Part shown: piece by piece, positions 23,181 through 34,699 of the stretch
Numbering within the stretch: position 1 is the first letter of the stretch
How the letters are laid out: each line of letters begins with the position of its first letter
Assembly: GCA_949316235.1 (NCBI GenBank)
Contig: OX438748.1
Span: 6,575,001-6,639,000 of the forward strand
Direction: 5' to 3'
From: Oegoconia quadripuncta
Taxonomy: Eukaryota > Arthropoda > Insecta > Lepidoptera > Autostichidae
DNA length: 64,000 nt
Translations under genes and position numbers: made by a program
Notes under the pieces: model-generated
Seen by the model: the letters and a program-made list of their open reading frames with translations, nothing else
Databases searched by the model: none
What the model was told of the DNA's origin: nothing

Positions 23181-23527
23181 TTTTTAGTTTAAAAATACGT
23201 TTAAAACAAGCTTTTCATACTCAATCATTATCACATATTATTCTAATTCGAAGACGACAAACATAAACTCCATCGAGGAGTTCCGGCAATTTATCTTCAG
23301 ACTCTCGTTATGATGTGTAATGGAAAGTACACATGGCAACAGAACACACTAGCCCAAATTCGACTATCTTGCCATTTGCTATCAGGGAGTTCCAGCTATC
23401 AGCTCGATGGGACCTACCATAATATTGCATTGTCACCGAACTTACATAAACATGCCAAATTTCAGTTCAATCATACACCGGCAAGTGGTAGAAAAATGGT
23501 TAGCGGAGCGGGCTACTTATATTACAA

Positions 23528-23580
23528 CAAATAAATACACTTTATTGCACAACAGAAAAAAAATACAGATACAGAAACTT
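23528..23580 (-). mobile_element. LINE 3' tail fragment
   Basis: AAATACACTTTATTGCACAAC is the reverse complement of the AATAAA-bearing tail at 2490-2582. Confidence 0.55.
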
Positions 23581-24617
23581 ACGATCATTGCTAGCTAAAT
23601 AAAAGCTTGTAATAAAAGACAAATAATATCAAGCCATTTCCAAATAGCCTGATCATCATTATGTCTAGTTCGTAAGTTGATGATTAAATTGGCTATTTTA
23701 AGAAGAATAATGTATGTGTGTAGCTAAATGGCTCAAAAAACCTTTCTAATTCTTATTCTTAATACGATGCTCCCAGAGGATAAATGTGTAAACATAAATT
23801 GGAACGGTCGCTATTAAGCTATGGAATAGTCTACTGCTATTTTCTAGTTATACCTATTCGTATATATGCAAATCCTGAATTGTAGGAATCTTATAGTGGA
23901 CTGTGTAGAGCTGGTCACAATAAACGTTCAAGTAGGTATTTATGTAAGTCCTTTATTTTGCACTTTAAAGTTACTTGACACTGTTAATAACGGAGAGAGT
24001 GTTTATTTGCGAGAGAGCATAGAGCAGAGAGCCCCTCATTGTTGTCATATAAAATAACATAATTTGAATGTTGCCAGCAACAGAATGAGTGCACACCTAT
24101 TTGCTAAGAAACTGTTGGAGCGGTCGAAACACAAAACAGCTGTATTTTAATTTTGGTAAAATAAATAAAACAATAGATACCTTAGCAAATTTATATAAAT
24201 CTGAACACAAGTGCACAGCAAATAGAAGACCTAAAAATCCGTCAACCCCCTGCACATGATCCGACGTTTTAAATTAAAATGCTGACCCCAGTCGAGTGGT
24301 GCAAATAAAAAAACGCGTAATTGGTAAATAAGGGGACGTGGAATGCTATGGGTCTGATTTCATGGCTCTAATGTTTGGCTTGATTACGTTTGACAGGGCG
24401 AGACAAGCAAAAATGAAACCCAAATAATGTCCCCTTATATTTTAACGAGTATCTATAGGGACATGAGTAGACTGTGGAATAGATTTTATGGTTCAATATA
24501 GATTGCTTTGTACTATCTGGTAGGGAGTAGATAGGGTAGGACAGGACCAACACATCTGTCCTCAAAAAGACGGATACAAATAAACAATTCAAAATTACAA
24601 TTAGTAGAAATCCTGAC
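23581..24617. other. Non-coding; possible CNE at 24240-24400
   Basis: 24240-24400 contains ACGCGTAATTGGTAAATAAG and GTGCAAATAAA, homeodomain/POU-like sites, in low-repeat sequence. Otherwise nothing recognised. Confidence 0.25.
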
Positions 24618-24745
24618 TGCTATACTAAAAGGTCGCGCTTTCGAACCCCGCTAAGGGCACATGCTTGTCTGATGAATACGGACACGTGTACCCGAGTTAT
24701 GGATGTTTTCATTTGTAATATGTATTTGTTTAGTATATCAATTGC
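24618..24745 (+). mobile_element. SINE S2 fragment
   Basis: TTCGAACCCCGCTAAGGGC (degraded box B), TGATGAATACGGACACG, ACCCGAGTTATGGATGTTTTC. Box A end missing. Confidence 0.75.
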
Positions 24746-25212
24746 CGTAAGAATCCATTATTTCAAAAGTAGTACTAATTATGCGAGCAACGCTTTCATC
24801 AAGCGCACATGTAAGCTATACAATGATAGGTTAGACAATGTTGATATATTTAGTTTTTCTTTGGTAAAATTCAATACATGTATTTCTAAAGAAATGTCAT
24901 AGTTTTCGAATCCAGTTCTAACGATCAGTTAGGATTAACACTTTTGATTTTATTTTATGTTATGTAATTTACCTAATGCACCTTAGGTTATGTAATGTAG
25001 AAGACTATAGGTACTTAATGTAATATTTTAAGAGTACATGAGCTACTTATGTAATTTATGTAAGCAACTGTTTGTCTCTCAAATAAATAAAAAAATAATT
25101 AAATGTGATATTCATAATACAAGCATAGTGGTTTAGGGTGGAACTAGAATATGTCCAAGGATAATTATAATATTGGCTATGAATTTCTCCAGCATTGAAT
25201 GTCGAAACTCTA
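24746..25212. other. Non-coding, nothing recognised
   Basis: Repeated TTATGTAATTTACC/TTATGTAATGTAG motifs only. AT-rich. Confidence 0.35.
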
Positions 25213-25239
25213 CTTCATCCATCATCATCATCATCATCA
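25213..25239 (+). repeat. (ATC)n microsatellite
   Basis: Run of CATCATCATCATCATCATCA in the plus strand. Confidence 0.9.
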
Positions 25240-25387
25240 ATACATCAGACATGAGTTCAAGCGTTTTCCAATATTCAAAAAATATTACCTAGTAAATAGT
25301 ACCTAGACTACGTCATGGGTACCCGAAAGCTGACAGTTTCCTCGCTCGACGGACAAGTATCTGAATTAAAAAAAAGTTTTGTTACGT

Positions 25388-25572
25388 GAAGTTGAGGTCG
25401 AAAGTGCAAGCGTAATCGGGTGAACACCTGGACCCTCAACTTATTTGGGAGATTGCTTATCTTATCTCAAATAGGACTCAGTAATGCTGTAGGTACCAAC
25501 ATTACTGTTTGGTTGGACAGAGTTAGATGGTAGTATATAAAAATGGGTATTCGATTCCCGACATAGGCAGGC
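25388..25572 (-). mobile_element. SINE S1, degraded copy
   Basis: GTTGAGGTCGAAAGTGCAAG, TATTTGGGAGATTGCTTATC, ACATTACTGTTTGG and ATTCGATTCCCGAC. Strongly diverged from the copy at 21.97 kb. Confidence 0.65.
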
Positions 25573-25789
25573 TATTTTTTCAATTCCATGAAAGCAGTTT
25601 TTCTTATCTTTATATATAAAATAATGTTTATTTTAGTTAGATTTGTTATCTGTTATTACAGATATCCTGAAATATTTCCCAGCAGGTATTTTCCCTCCAC
25701 ACGGAGCACTATTTTCATCCTGTATTCAAAAATACATTCCTATTTTGGCCCCCTCCCCATGAAATAATTAGTTCAATCAACTAACGACA

Positions 25790-26215
25790 TATATTAGGTC
25801 CTTACCTATGAAATTGGCGTTTTGTATGAAGAATTTCATTAAGACTGTTTTCTCCATACAAACATTTTTGATTTTTTTTGGGAACGGCAAATCCAAATTT
25901 AGCTAAACTTTGTGTGAAGTTAAGTATAGGCAGCGTTAATTTTTAAAAGTAACCGAATTATAAAAGTTTCAGCGAATCTAAGAAATGATTATGGAAAGCA
26001 CATGGAAAGAGCTCTATTATTTTTTTTTATTATGTGATTTAGCCCAGAAATTAAAAAATATTTCATATGAAACCTTGAAATAATATTCCATTTTCCAAAT
26101 AAAAACAAATTTGGATATAGCTTTGAAAATCGCAGGAATTGGGACATATGATTAACGAAGAAAAAAAACTCCAAGTTCATAGGTACAGACCCAATATTTA
26201 GTTTTAACAATTTTA
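25790..26215 (+). mobile_element. Mariner-like terminal fragment (tentative)
   Basis: TTAGGTCCTTACCTATGAAATTGGCG at about 25794, preceded by TA, looks like the terminal inverted repeat of lepidopteran mariner-like elements. The matching opposite end (..TAAGGACCTAA) is not found downstream. The minus frame at 25989-26210 (73 codons) has no transposase motif. TIR assignment comes from memory of the motif and is tentative. Confidence 0.35.
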
Positions 26216-27894
26216 TTATAATCTACTAAAGGAACTGTTCGTAATATGTTACATAGTTTCATAAATCCGAGACAGGTCCTCACATGGCAATCTATGACGT
26301 AAGTCTGGTTGCGGTCGATGGCGCCGGCTTCAGTTAAATTTAACCTCAGTTAAGTCTTAGGGGGCTGTGTAAACGTCAACCACTAATCTCATTGCTTTAA
26401 ATGCGAGACTGATGTGAACTATCTAGAGCTGCTAGTAAGCGTTTTTCAAAGCAACTATGTGCAGGTGTTTATGTAAACTGAAAGAATGGATGAAGCTCGG
26501 GGTTTCTTATTGGAATTCCTTCATCAGTGATCACAGTTAGGCTTCTAATCTTCCGCACGCAGGGGTTGAATTCCGTTAAGTTATTCCATGATTTAGATTG
26601 ATTCATTGAGATCTGCACTAGGAGCATGACAGGCACGATAAACGTTTATGTCCTGCTCATTCGTTTGGACGAAATATACCACTATCCCACTCTAATGTCG
26701 CGTCACGCGCGACAAACGGTGTCATGCTACGGGGGCTGGACTTCACCGTGTCGGCGTGCGCTTGAAAATCAATCTTGAAAAATAATTGAATATTGATTAA
26801 TAATAAATACATTCCTGCAGAACTACTTATAATAAATAAAACTGCACTAAATTCCGTTACATTACGATTTCTATCTCATATCTAATTTCCGCATTTTTCA
26901 AAATACATGAATAACGTGCTAACCTGAGGAATTACTAAAAAAGTTAAACTCATCCGGTAACTCTTCCGCTTCGATGGAGAGGATTTCAAGAGCATAGCCG
27001 AATTACGCTACTGTCTATTTCGTATTTATATAATAGCATCACGAATAAAACTCTGCAGCAGTAGGTGAAGCGTCAACAATAATGTAGTCACATTAAATCG
27101 ATACTGACACACCCAAACCGAACTCTTGTTATATAAACATGAAAGACAAATAAAATCAGGCGATGTTCACAAGGTGATCCAGGATTATCGGCTACACGTT
27201 TTGAATATCTCTTTCATCTAGAAGCCATCCATCCATATCCTTACAATGCTTACATACAAATATTAAAATTATATACACGCGAAAGTCTATCTGTTTGTCC
27301 GCCTTTGACGCCTAAGCAGCTGAACTGATAATTTTGAAATTTGGCTGTGGAGTAACCGGGATCTGCCAAAGGACGCATACAACTTTTAAACCGCCTTTCA
27401 AAAAGGAGGGAGTCGAGTACGCGGTAAAGTATTCTAGGCGGGCGATACCTAATAATAAAAATGAATTTATTGTTTTATATAATATTCTCGCATTACTGGT
27501 TCAATAAATAGCATAAGGTGTGATTTAGTACAGGCGCTAACCAATTGTGCATGAAAAAAACTTATGTTATTCAAAATAATAATGACAATTTTGGACCACG
27601 AAATCCGAACGCGTGTTCCGATGAAGTCGATTTACCAGTTGCTAGGCCTCTTTCTCTTCGAAAACAAATAGATGCCGCAAGATGTATTTATTAATATTAA
27701 TAATTCCGTATAAAATAAACAATACACTTCTACTCAAAAGTGTAATTGAATCTAAATCCTTCACATTTCCCTCAGCACAGAGACGAATAGCGAATGCGGG
27801 GAGATTCCCATGACACTCCCCACGAAAATAGAATTCGTGGCCGCGGTTACCGCCGCCATGTCATTGAGGATGACGTTATGTCACATTGTTTGGT
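26216..27894. other. Non-coding with scattered GC-richer patches
   Basis: 26690-26760 (GTCGCGTCACGCGCGAC dyad) and 27770-27880 (GGCCGCGGTTACCGCCGCC) are GC-rich. 27260-27420 resembles the GAAAGTCTATCTGTTTGTCCGC-type end of a dispersed repeat. No gene. Confidence 0.35.
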
Positions 27895-28140
27895 AGACTT
27901 CGGTGAGTGTGCGTTGGGGCTCATCTCGGACTACTAGGCGTGGAGAGGGATTCCACCCGTATGTAGTTAACATACCTAACATTCGCACTAAGCAGATCGA
28001 CTCTTCATTCATAAAGCGAACAGTTAAGCCACTGAACTCCCTTCTGGCGTCAGCCTTTCTTCAGGAAAGGAAACTTCCTACAACCTTGGGTTCTTCAAGA
28101 GCAGGGTGAAAAGTCATCTACTGAGATCGCGTGCTTCATC
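27895..28140 (+). pseudogene. LINE reverse-transcriptase C-terminus relic
   Basis: Plus frame: RRGEGFHPYVVNIPNIRTKQ, SSFIKRT, then KPLNSLLASAFLQ and GSSRAG. Same family as 9.18, 32.86 and 54.56 kb, with the WNSLP motif mutated to LNSLL. 5'-truncated; the terminal coding is frameshifted. Confidence 0.75.
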
Positions 28141-29104
28141 TTCGGCTACATCATCAGTTTCCAGCAGGTGAGATTGTGATCCAACGCGTATCCAGTTAAT
28201 CATAAAAAAACATCGAATTAAAGCTACAATAAAATTTATTAATACAACTATCAATGCAATAACTAAAGTAATACAATACATAATGTTTGAGAGTTATGGA
28301 AGGCATAGTGTAGTGTAAATATTTATATACAAAAAAAACACGTAATAGTTTATTATAGATAAATACGTCAGAATATAGATATAATGTATCTGTGAATGTA
28401 TAGACTAGTATAATGATTTAGTAATTAAGCATCTGCTTCAAGCCAGATATCAAAAATGTCTTCCTATAGATTTTTGTTTATTGCTTTACTTAAATAATTG
28501 CTTCACTTAAACAAAAAATATAAAAAAACGTTCAAGGTCTTTTGAGAAAACTCAATTTGCAAGGGACTGTAAACCTATTTCAGACTGTACTACTTTACTT
28601 TTTACAAGTAATTTTTTCAGATTATTTGACTGATTCACTGTAGCATAAAACCATCCCATCCAGTTATGTCATACTGCGCTTACATCGCATTTCATAATCC
28701 GCTTGCTAAGAGCACTTGTCAATAACCACACAGGGGCATGCTTTGTACATACATATAACTATTCTAATAAAACAAAACCATTGACTTTCAGAGGAATGAG
28801 TAAAAATTTTTAAAAATTAGACTTTATATCAAAGGCATTAGGTCCACTTAGTTGTTCGGTATATGCAAGTAGAAAGTTGTTTGATAGTTATTCATTTCAT
28901 AGGTCTGGAATTGGGATGACTGCCATTTTGTTATGCTTACGTCACAGTGCTTTTGTCAAATTTGAGGGGTGATTAGGAATTATACAACAGCATATTATTA
29001 TTATAAAATAAGCTCACACATACATCACACAATCATCAGCAGCTTACCGATGTCTACTGCTGGACATAAGACTCTGTGAGCTAGTGAACGCAGAAAGTAA
29101 CTAT
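28141..29104. other. Non-coding, nothing firmly recognised
   Basis: AT-rich. At 28190-28210 TATCCAGTTAATCATAAAAAA repeats a string at 3397-3417. At 29040-29075 GATGTCTACTGCTGGACATAAG resembles RTE/SINE 3' ends of Lepidoptera. Confidence 0.35.
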
Positions 29105-29482
29105 ACAGGTGAATTTAAATTCATGTAATTCCCATAAGCTGGTGACCTCACTCTTGATTACCAAGGCACCATAGTCGAAATTTTCGATTACCCACACACA
29201 GTAAACCTTTCTAAAACCACGTTTAGTATGGAAATACAATAATTTTCAGCTGGTGACTCTCCTTTGGATTGCGAACATCTTTCCACCGAACCAGAGCCGA
29301 ATTCAGTCGACAATTATTGGACTTCCATACTAAAGGTGATTTCAGAATGGTTTTACTTTATACGGGTACCTAATTGAATTTTTTTTTATCGAATTCGGCT
29401 ATGGTTTCTCGTGGATCGCTGTTCGTAATCAGAAGTAGAGTCACCAGTAAAAAGAAATTACACGAATTCAAATTCACCCTGT
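29105..29482. mobile_element. Palindromic MITE family M1, copy A
   Basis: Ends ACAGGTGAATTTAAATTCATGTAATT and AATTACACGAATTCAAATTCACCCTGT are inverted copies. Internal GGTGACCTCACTCTTGATTA and TTTAGTATGGAAATACAA recur inverted (GTAATCAGAAGTAGAGTCACC, TTCCATACTAAAG). The whole element folds on itself. Copies at 52.2 and 59.0 kb. No coding. Confidence 0.75.
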
Positions 29483-29574
29483 TTATCTAATGACATGCCT
29501 TGTTGGATTGAATAAAAATACACAACTCACTCATGCGCAAACACATCACAACACACATATAAAATATAATACGA

Positions 29575-29815
29575 GTATGTTTGGTGTAGTGGTTACTTTA
29601 GAAACCCTAACTGATATGAAAAGGTCGCGGTTTCCTATCCCGCTAAGGGCATAATATTTGTATGATGAATACGGACATGTGTACCCGAGTTATGGATGTT
29701 TCATTTATATATGTATATATTTACAAAAGAAAATGTATTTGTTTAGTATCTTAACCATTTCATATTCATAAAGCCGAGTTGCTTAGTGGGAACTAAATGG
29801 CGTTGTGTAGGTATG
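29575..29815 (+). mobile_element. SINE family S2
   Basis: GTTTGGTGTAGTGGTTAC (box A), degraded box B GGTTTCCTATCCC, then GATGAATACGGACATGTG and GAGTTATGGATGTTTC; body and tail to GGGAACTAAATGGCG. Confidence 0.8.
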
Positions 29816-30038
29816 TCTCACACGATGTAAATTTTGTCATTCGTTATGTTAGAGAAAATGTCATTATATTAAATTTTCTGTCAATTTATTAGTTTTAATA
29901 AACCTGTTTATTTTAAACATAAAAGAAGTGTTTTTACTTATGTATTCACTTAGTCTACTGTCTATATGACAATATTAGACTACAGTAAAATATGTTACAT
30001 TTGTTTTTTATTCATTTCATTGAATTAGTTTAGGTATG

Positions 30039-30235
30039 AAGTCATTTGTATTTTAGGGCCCAGAGTCGTACTTTCCATGACTCCTCAAGAAACTTTCGAA
30101 GTCGAGTTGAAATGGAACGATAAAATTTGCACAGCCATTAGCAATGTTTGGCTCTTTCGCGGAGAGGCCGGCTTCGAATTAAATGGCAATCGATATCAAT
30201 TTTCAAGCACTCGCTATTGGGGAACTTTGGGTTGA
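30039..30235 (+). other. Exon-like short open frame or conserved element
   Basis: A plus frame with ATG at 30077 runs 52 codons to TGA at 30233-30235: MTPQETFEVELKWNDKICTA, then ISNVWLFRGEAGFELNGNRY. Composition is protein-like (acidic start, W/F/Y content), unlike neighbouring AT-driven frames. ATTTTAG at 30050-30056 could be a splice acceptor immediately upstream. GC content is higher than its surroundings and it matches no repeat here. No family recognised. It may instead be a conserved enhancer (CCATTAGC, AAAATTTGCAC motifs). Confidence 0.3.
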
Positions 30236-30514
30236 TCTTATTAATGACGAAGTTATTGCATCTAACTTTCAATTCAAAAATTCAATTCTTATTAACTGTA
30301 ATGCCTCGTTCACACTCGGGGACATTTGAAACATTGCAAATGTACATTTTTTTCTGGTCAGTGGAGACTTACAAGTGATATGATATGATTAATAACCACC
30401 TCTATAACTCAATGTACGTATTAATGTTCGATTCCCAGCGCAGTACATGTTTGGTACTCGGTTTGATTGGTAGTGGGGCTTTTTAAATGTCTTAATATCA
30501 TTTCATAAGTCTGC

Positions 30515-30712
30515 CGCCAAGCAGCTATATATTTTTTTTTTCTTTTTATGATTAACGGGTTGGTACTTGATATTGATAGTATTGTTGTCTTCCGGTTGTT
30601 TGAGAAAAGATAGCAATTCATAGTCCCTCAAATAAGTAGTTTCGGGTGAGCCCGCTTCCACCTTCGGCCTCATCTTCACTTAACTTCAGGTGTGATTGAG
30701 ATCAATCGATAT
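30515..30712 (+). mobile_element. SINE S1, rearranged copy
   Basis: CTGCCGCCAAGCAGC is followed by a misplaced TTTATGATTAACGGGTTGG and then GTCTTCCGGTTGTTTGAG, CCACCTTCGGCCTCATC and CAGGTGTGATTGAG. Order shows an internal rearrangement. Confidence 0.7.
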
Positions 30713-30889
30713 ATAACGTATTATATGAATAAAAAATTACTTACATTGTTCTATTTAAGAGGTTACACATACAAATTTAGTCTATAATCATAGATATTAC
30801 AAGTGAGTCTCAGATGGGTATATTTTTTACTTGATTTCGCTGTCGCTTGGCATTTTTTAATATCAGCCTGACTATACCAATATTCTAAA

Positions 30890-30990
30890 TCTGTCGCCAG
30901 CACCAATGTTGAGAGCATTGTGTTCTGTTTGTTTCTGACTATCTTCGATCTCATCTTCACTTAACATCAGGTACGATTGAGGTTAACCGC
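30890..30990 (+). mobile_element. SINE S1, truncated copy
   Basis: TCTGTCGCCAGCACCAATG, then CTCATCTTCACTTAACATC and GGTACGATTGAGG. Same orientation as and 180 bp from the previous copy. Confidence 0.65.
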
Positions 30991-31306
30991 AAACCCGAAA
31001 TTTATTGAATTCAGAGACAGAGTTAAAAAGAATACCAACAAAATCTCTGACATCGCATCGCCTCATGCTCTACCGCAATTGGAGTACCGAAAATCGAAGA
31101 AGGAAATATCCTAATTAAATATGGATGCAACATAATGAGTTATGCAAATATTGTAGACGGTGGCTAACGATGGGGAGAGGGGGCTGAAGAGGAGAGGAAG
31201 GCAATAGATATTCTAAAGTACCGTCGGAGGGATCATTTAAAGTATTTATCTTACTTTTGGGGAGAGGTTGAAAATATGTTTTGACATGAAGCAGAAATTC
31301 TTACGA

Positions 31307-31628
31307 CTTTTTTTTATGTGCAACGGGTTAGCACTTGACCTCAATCACACCTGATGTTAAGTGAAGATGAGACAAAAGGTGGAAACGTACGGACCTGGAA
31401 ACCCCATCTTATTGGTGGGACTGACAATCTTATCTCTGACAACCGGAACACAATAATGCTATTAACATTGCTGTTCGGCCGACTTAGATAAGATAGTGGT
31501 AGCTAGCCAGGCGAACATATAAAATGCCCTACCACCAACCAAACCGAGTACTAAACATGTACCCCGCTGGAGATCGCACCCGCGACCTTTGACTCGTAAA
31601 CACTATACGAGTCACAGAGGCGGTTGAA
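31307..31628 (-). mobile_element. SINE family S1, full length
   Basis: All S1 modules are present, from TTTATGTGCAACGGGTTAGC to the tRNA-like head at 31580-31628 (ATCGCACCCGCGACC, GAGTCACAGAGGCGG). Diverged in the middle (AGATGAGACAAAAGG). Confidence 0.85.
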
Positions 31629-31642
31629 AGATCCAAGGAAGA

Positions 31643-31710
31643 AGTAGCATATTTTTCTTAATTCAAATATTATATTTATATAATATTTGAATTAAGAAAA
31701 ATATGCTACT
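31643..31710. repeat. Perfect 32-bp palindrome, 4-base loop
   Basis: 31643-31674 and 31679-31710 are exact reverse complements (AGTAGCATATTTTTCTTAAT...), loop TTTA. It sits 15 bp beyond the head of the preceding S1 SINE. Outside the core GAAG/CTTC continues the pairing after a 3-base bulge. Confidence 0.9.
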
Positions 31711-32744
31711 GCTTCTTTTTCTTTCTTTTCTGTAATCAGTACCCTAATGCGACTTTTCAAGAAAAAATGTCTGTTGTTCGGGAAACTCATTATTATAATT
31801 CGAGTCGCCAGTTGGCCGCGCGGCCAACTTCCCTAAGTGGCCGAGATATAAATTATTTAAATAGCTGTACCTGCAGGTTTGTATACATAGTAACAGGTGT
31901 GTTATTGATAGCTAACTCAAATTTTCAAAGCTTTTTACTGACTTCAAAAAGGAGGTTTGTATGACATACCGATATCTCCGAGATTTCGCGGTGGATTAAC
32001 GTAGTTCTTATTGTATATAAAAGGGGATAGCGTAAAGTTGGCCCCATTGTAATTTCAGAGTAATTGGTTCTTTGGTTTTTTTGTAATCATGGTAAACAGC
32101 AGAATAGCGCTACATATTTAGACGATTGTGTAATTTTTGCACAGGAAAACTATGAGCAGATGCAGTTTGGGTTTGTTTGAAAATAGATACGACTTCGAAG
32201 ATATTTTTTCATATAGTAAAAATAATAATTATTATGACAGTGAACACAGAAAAGAACTGGTTGAGAGATACGAGCATTTCAATAAAATATTTTTTTTGTG
32301 GCTGATTCAGTGAGATCGGTTTTTTTAGGCAATATATAATAGGCAAAGTTAAGCATACTTCTAAGTAGAAAATAGGAACTTTAATGAGATTCTTGATCGC
32401 GACACAATTGTGCAAATTCTAAAGGAGGGATTACTCCGTAAGAATAATTAGCCGCGCTAAGTAGTTGTGCGACCTATTTTCATCTCTTTCCGATCCACTC
32501 ACTTGATAAGGGAGAGAAGTCAACTTATCCTAAACCTGCGTAATACCTATAGAGCAAGACGAGTCCTTATGATAAACGAACATGAGATGCCTAAAGAGTT
32601 ATAGTTTTGGATGGATGTTCATGAATGAGTGAACTAAACCTCAAAATTACTTATATATGGATTAATGGAAGATTACACGCTAACATAAACGGCGCTCCGT
32701 CGTATATTATCGCTCGGAATAATTCTCATCAATCAAAATACGCT
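31711..32744. other. Non-coding, nothing recognised
   Basis: AT-rich. 31810-31850 contains a GGCCGCGCGGCCAACTTC dyad. No gene. Confidence 0.35.
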
Positions 32745-32822
32745 ACCACCTTCGGCCTCATCTTCACTTAACATCAGGTGTGATTGAGGTCAAGTACGAA
32801 CCCGTCGTGCATAAAAAAAAAG
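32745..32822 (+). mobile_element. SINE S1 tail fragment
   Basis: CCACCTTCGGCCTCATCTTC to GAACCCGTCGTGCATAAAAA; low divergence from other copies. Confidence 0.8.
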
Positions 32823-32861
32823 GTCTAGTCTGGTCTGTCTACTGACTATATACTACTAGTG

Positions 32862-33165
32862 TGACGTACATCCACCAAATTCTATTAGGCGTGTGGAGGG
32901 ATTCCACCTGTATGTAGTTAACATACCGAATATTCGCACTAAGCCGTTTGACTCTTTATCCGTAATGCGAACAGCCAAGGCATGGAACTCCCTTCTGGCG
33001 TCGTCTTACCTGAGGCTTACAACCTCGGGATCTTCAAGAGCCGGGTGGAGATGTATGTATATACGTATCTCTTAAAGAGATAAGTGCACCTTTGTACATG
33101 ACCTAGCGTTATTACTCTGTCATATTTTGTTATATTTTGGTGCAATAAAGAATACATTATAAGCG
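32862..33165 (+). pseudogene. LINE C-terminus and 3' UTR relic
   Basis: Frame: MEGFHLYVVNIPNIRTKPFD, then MRTAKAWNSLLASSYL. The WNSL motif and family match copies at 9.2, 27.9 and 54.6 kb. The 3' UTR has a TATCTCTT/AAGAGATA stem at 33066-33082 and GTGCAATAAAG at about 33141, close in plan to the 3' end of the intact LINE at 46.3 kb. Confidence 0.8.
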
Positions 33166-33244
33166 CATTGAGGGATTTTGTTAAATTATTATAAATATTT
33201 GGAACACTTACCTACACCAATTATTTAAGCCCACACTAGGCAAG

Positions 33245-33390
33245 GCAAAGGGATAAACATACATATATAATTATGTAAACATCTATGACTCGAGAATAAA
33301 TGTTGGTATTAATCTCACAAATACCCCTAACGGGATTCAAACCTAAGGTTGGTTTCTAAGGACTAAACTACACAAATCGGCCGTCATTGG
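33245..33390 (-). mobile_element. SINE S2 fragment
   Basis: ACATCTATGACTCGAGAATA, CCCCTAACGGGATTCAAACC (box B on minus) and GACTAAACTACACAAATCGG. Diverged. Confidence 0.7.
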
Positions 33391-33529
33391 CCATCACAAA
33401 TTGGATCTTCTAGCCAACCTTTACTGCTAAAACACCGACTCAGTGAAGACATATATAAGTCTACTACTCATTTAATATTGTTTAAAATACCAATTGCATC
33501 ATCTAAAAATTAAAGTGTTGCCCCACCCA

Positions 33530-33800
33530 ACAATTTACTTATTAATCTCCGTCCTTTAACCCTTAAAGCGACGTTACATTTTAATAAAATTCTTCAGCAA
33601 ACATTAATGAAGCCGGGGTCTAAACAAGCCCCGCCATTGTGCGTCCCACGTTGTACCATTATGATTTTAACCGAGATAATGTACGGGAAATGACGGCAAA
33701 AGAAATTTAATTCGCGTAACGATGAAAGGGTTATATGGGGTCGGCTTTGATAAATAAAGCCGGGAGGGACGCGGAGGATATTACTGGTCCTTTTTTGCTC
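33530..33800. promoter_or_regulatory. Candidate conserved non-coding element
   Basis: Unique, CpG-containing block with AGCGACGTTACATTTTAAT, GAAATTTAATTCGCGTAACG, GGGTTATATGGGGTCGG and a GCCGGGG..CCCCGCC pair. No open frame with coding character, although a 61-codon frame (33735-33920) crosses its end. Confidence 0.22.
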
Positions 33801-33957
33801 TACATATTGATATTAATGCTTGTGAATTTTGTCAAAATTGCGCGTAGGCTTTTGTGTGAGCGGCGTGGGCTGTGTTCAAAGTTTTTAAGGGTTCAAGACA
33901 TGGTCCGCTCTTTAAGGTAATTATTGGTTCTTTGTAGTATAGTTTTACTTAACATTA

Positions 33958-34082
33958 TCTAACCTAACTAATGTAATAAATGCGAAAATTTGGACGTTTG
34001 TTGCTCAATCACGGGGAGATGGATGGATGGAACATAGCGGCAAAGTTGTTCCACGCAGACGAATCCGCGGGCGAAAAGCTAG
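33958..34082 (+). mobile_element. Miniature Helitron, both ends intact
   Basis: Between A (33957) and T (34083): starts TCTAACCTAACTAATGTAAT, contains GCTCAATCACGGGG, ends CCACGCAGACGAATCCGCGG..AAAAGCTAG. 5'-TC, 3' hairpin-type GC sequence, CTAG end and insertion into AT are the Helitron signature. Only 125 bp and non-coding. Confidence 0.65.
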
Positions 34083-34699
34083 TAATTATATAATATGTTC
34101 TCATTCTCATATGGTTTCGACACGTCAAAAGATTAGAGCTTTTTCGTCTCTTCCCGTGGATGTTTTTATGTGTGTATTTCTGTATATTTCGAAATTTGGG
34201 ATAATAGTCGTGAAGTTATTGATGTGTGTATTATTTATTATTTTATTTTACCCGAGCCAGGAACCGAATCAAAAAAAAATGAAAACAAAATCCTTCTTCT
34301 ATATGGCGTTAATCGTCAATATCTTCTGTAAGAGAACGACATTTGACATAACATCGCTTTAAATTTTATGTAAATGATTGCAGGTTTTTTTTAAAGTTAA
34401 AAAAAAATGCAAACCTCCGAGCGTTACACCGCAAATATTATATTACTAGCAGCTGCCCGCGACTTCGTCCGCGTAGACTACATGAATCAACACTTTATTA
34501 CTTTCCCACGGGAATACATTCAGCAGAAAAATTACCATGTAGAGTTTATCTCAAACAGGAAAAGACCCTGGGCAGATAACAGGTATGTGGAACCATGTTG
34601 ATGTTTTGCCAGGTAAATGAATTAAGACATGGATCCATTAAAAGACCTTTCTATTTATTAAAGTACTTTATATTTATTAAAGTAAGTAGTTTATATTTA

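Noticed and set aside
25794..25860. Complete mariner element
   Set aside because: Only one end-like motif is seen; no opposite TIR and no transposase frame.
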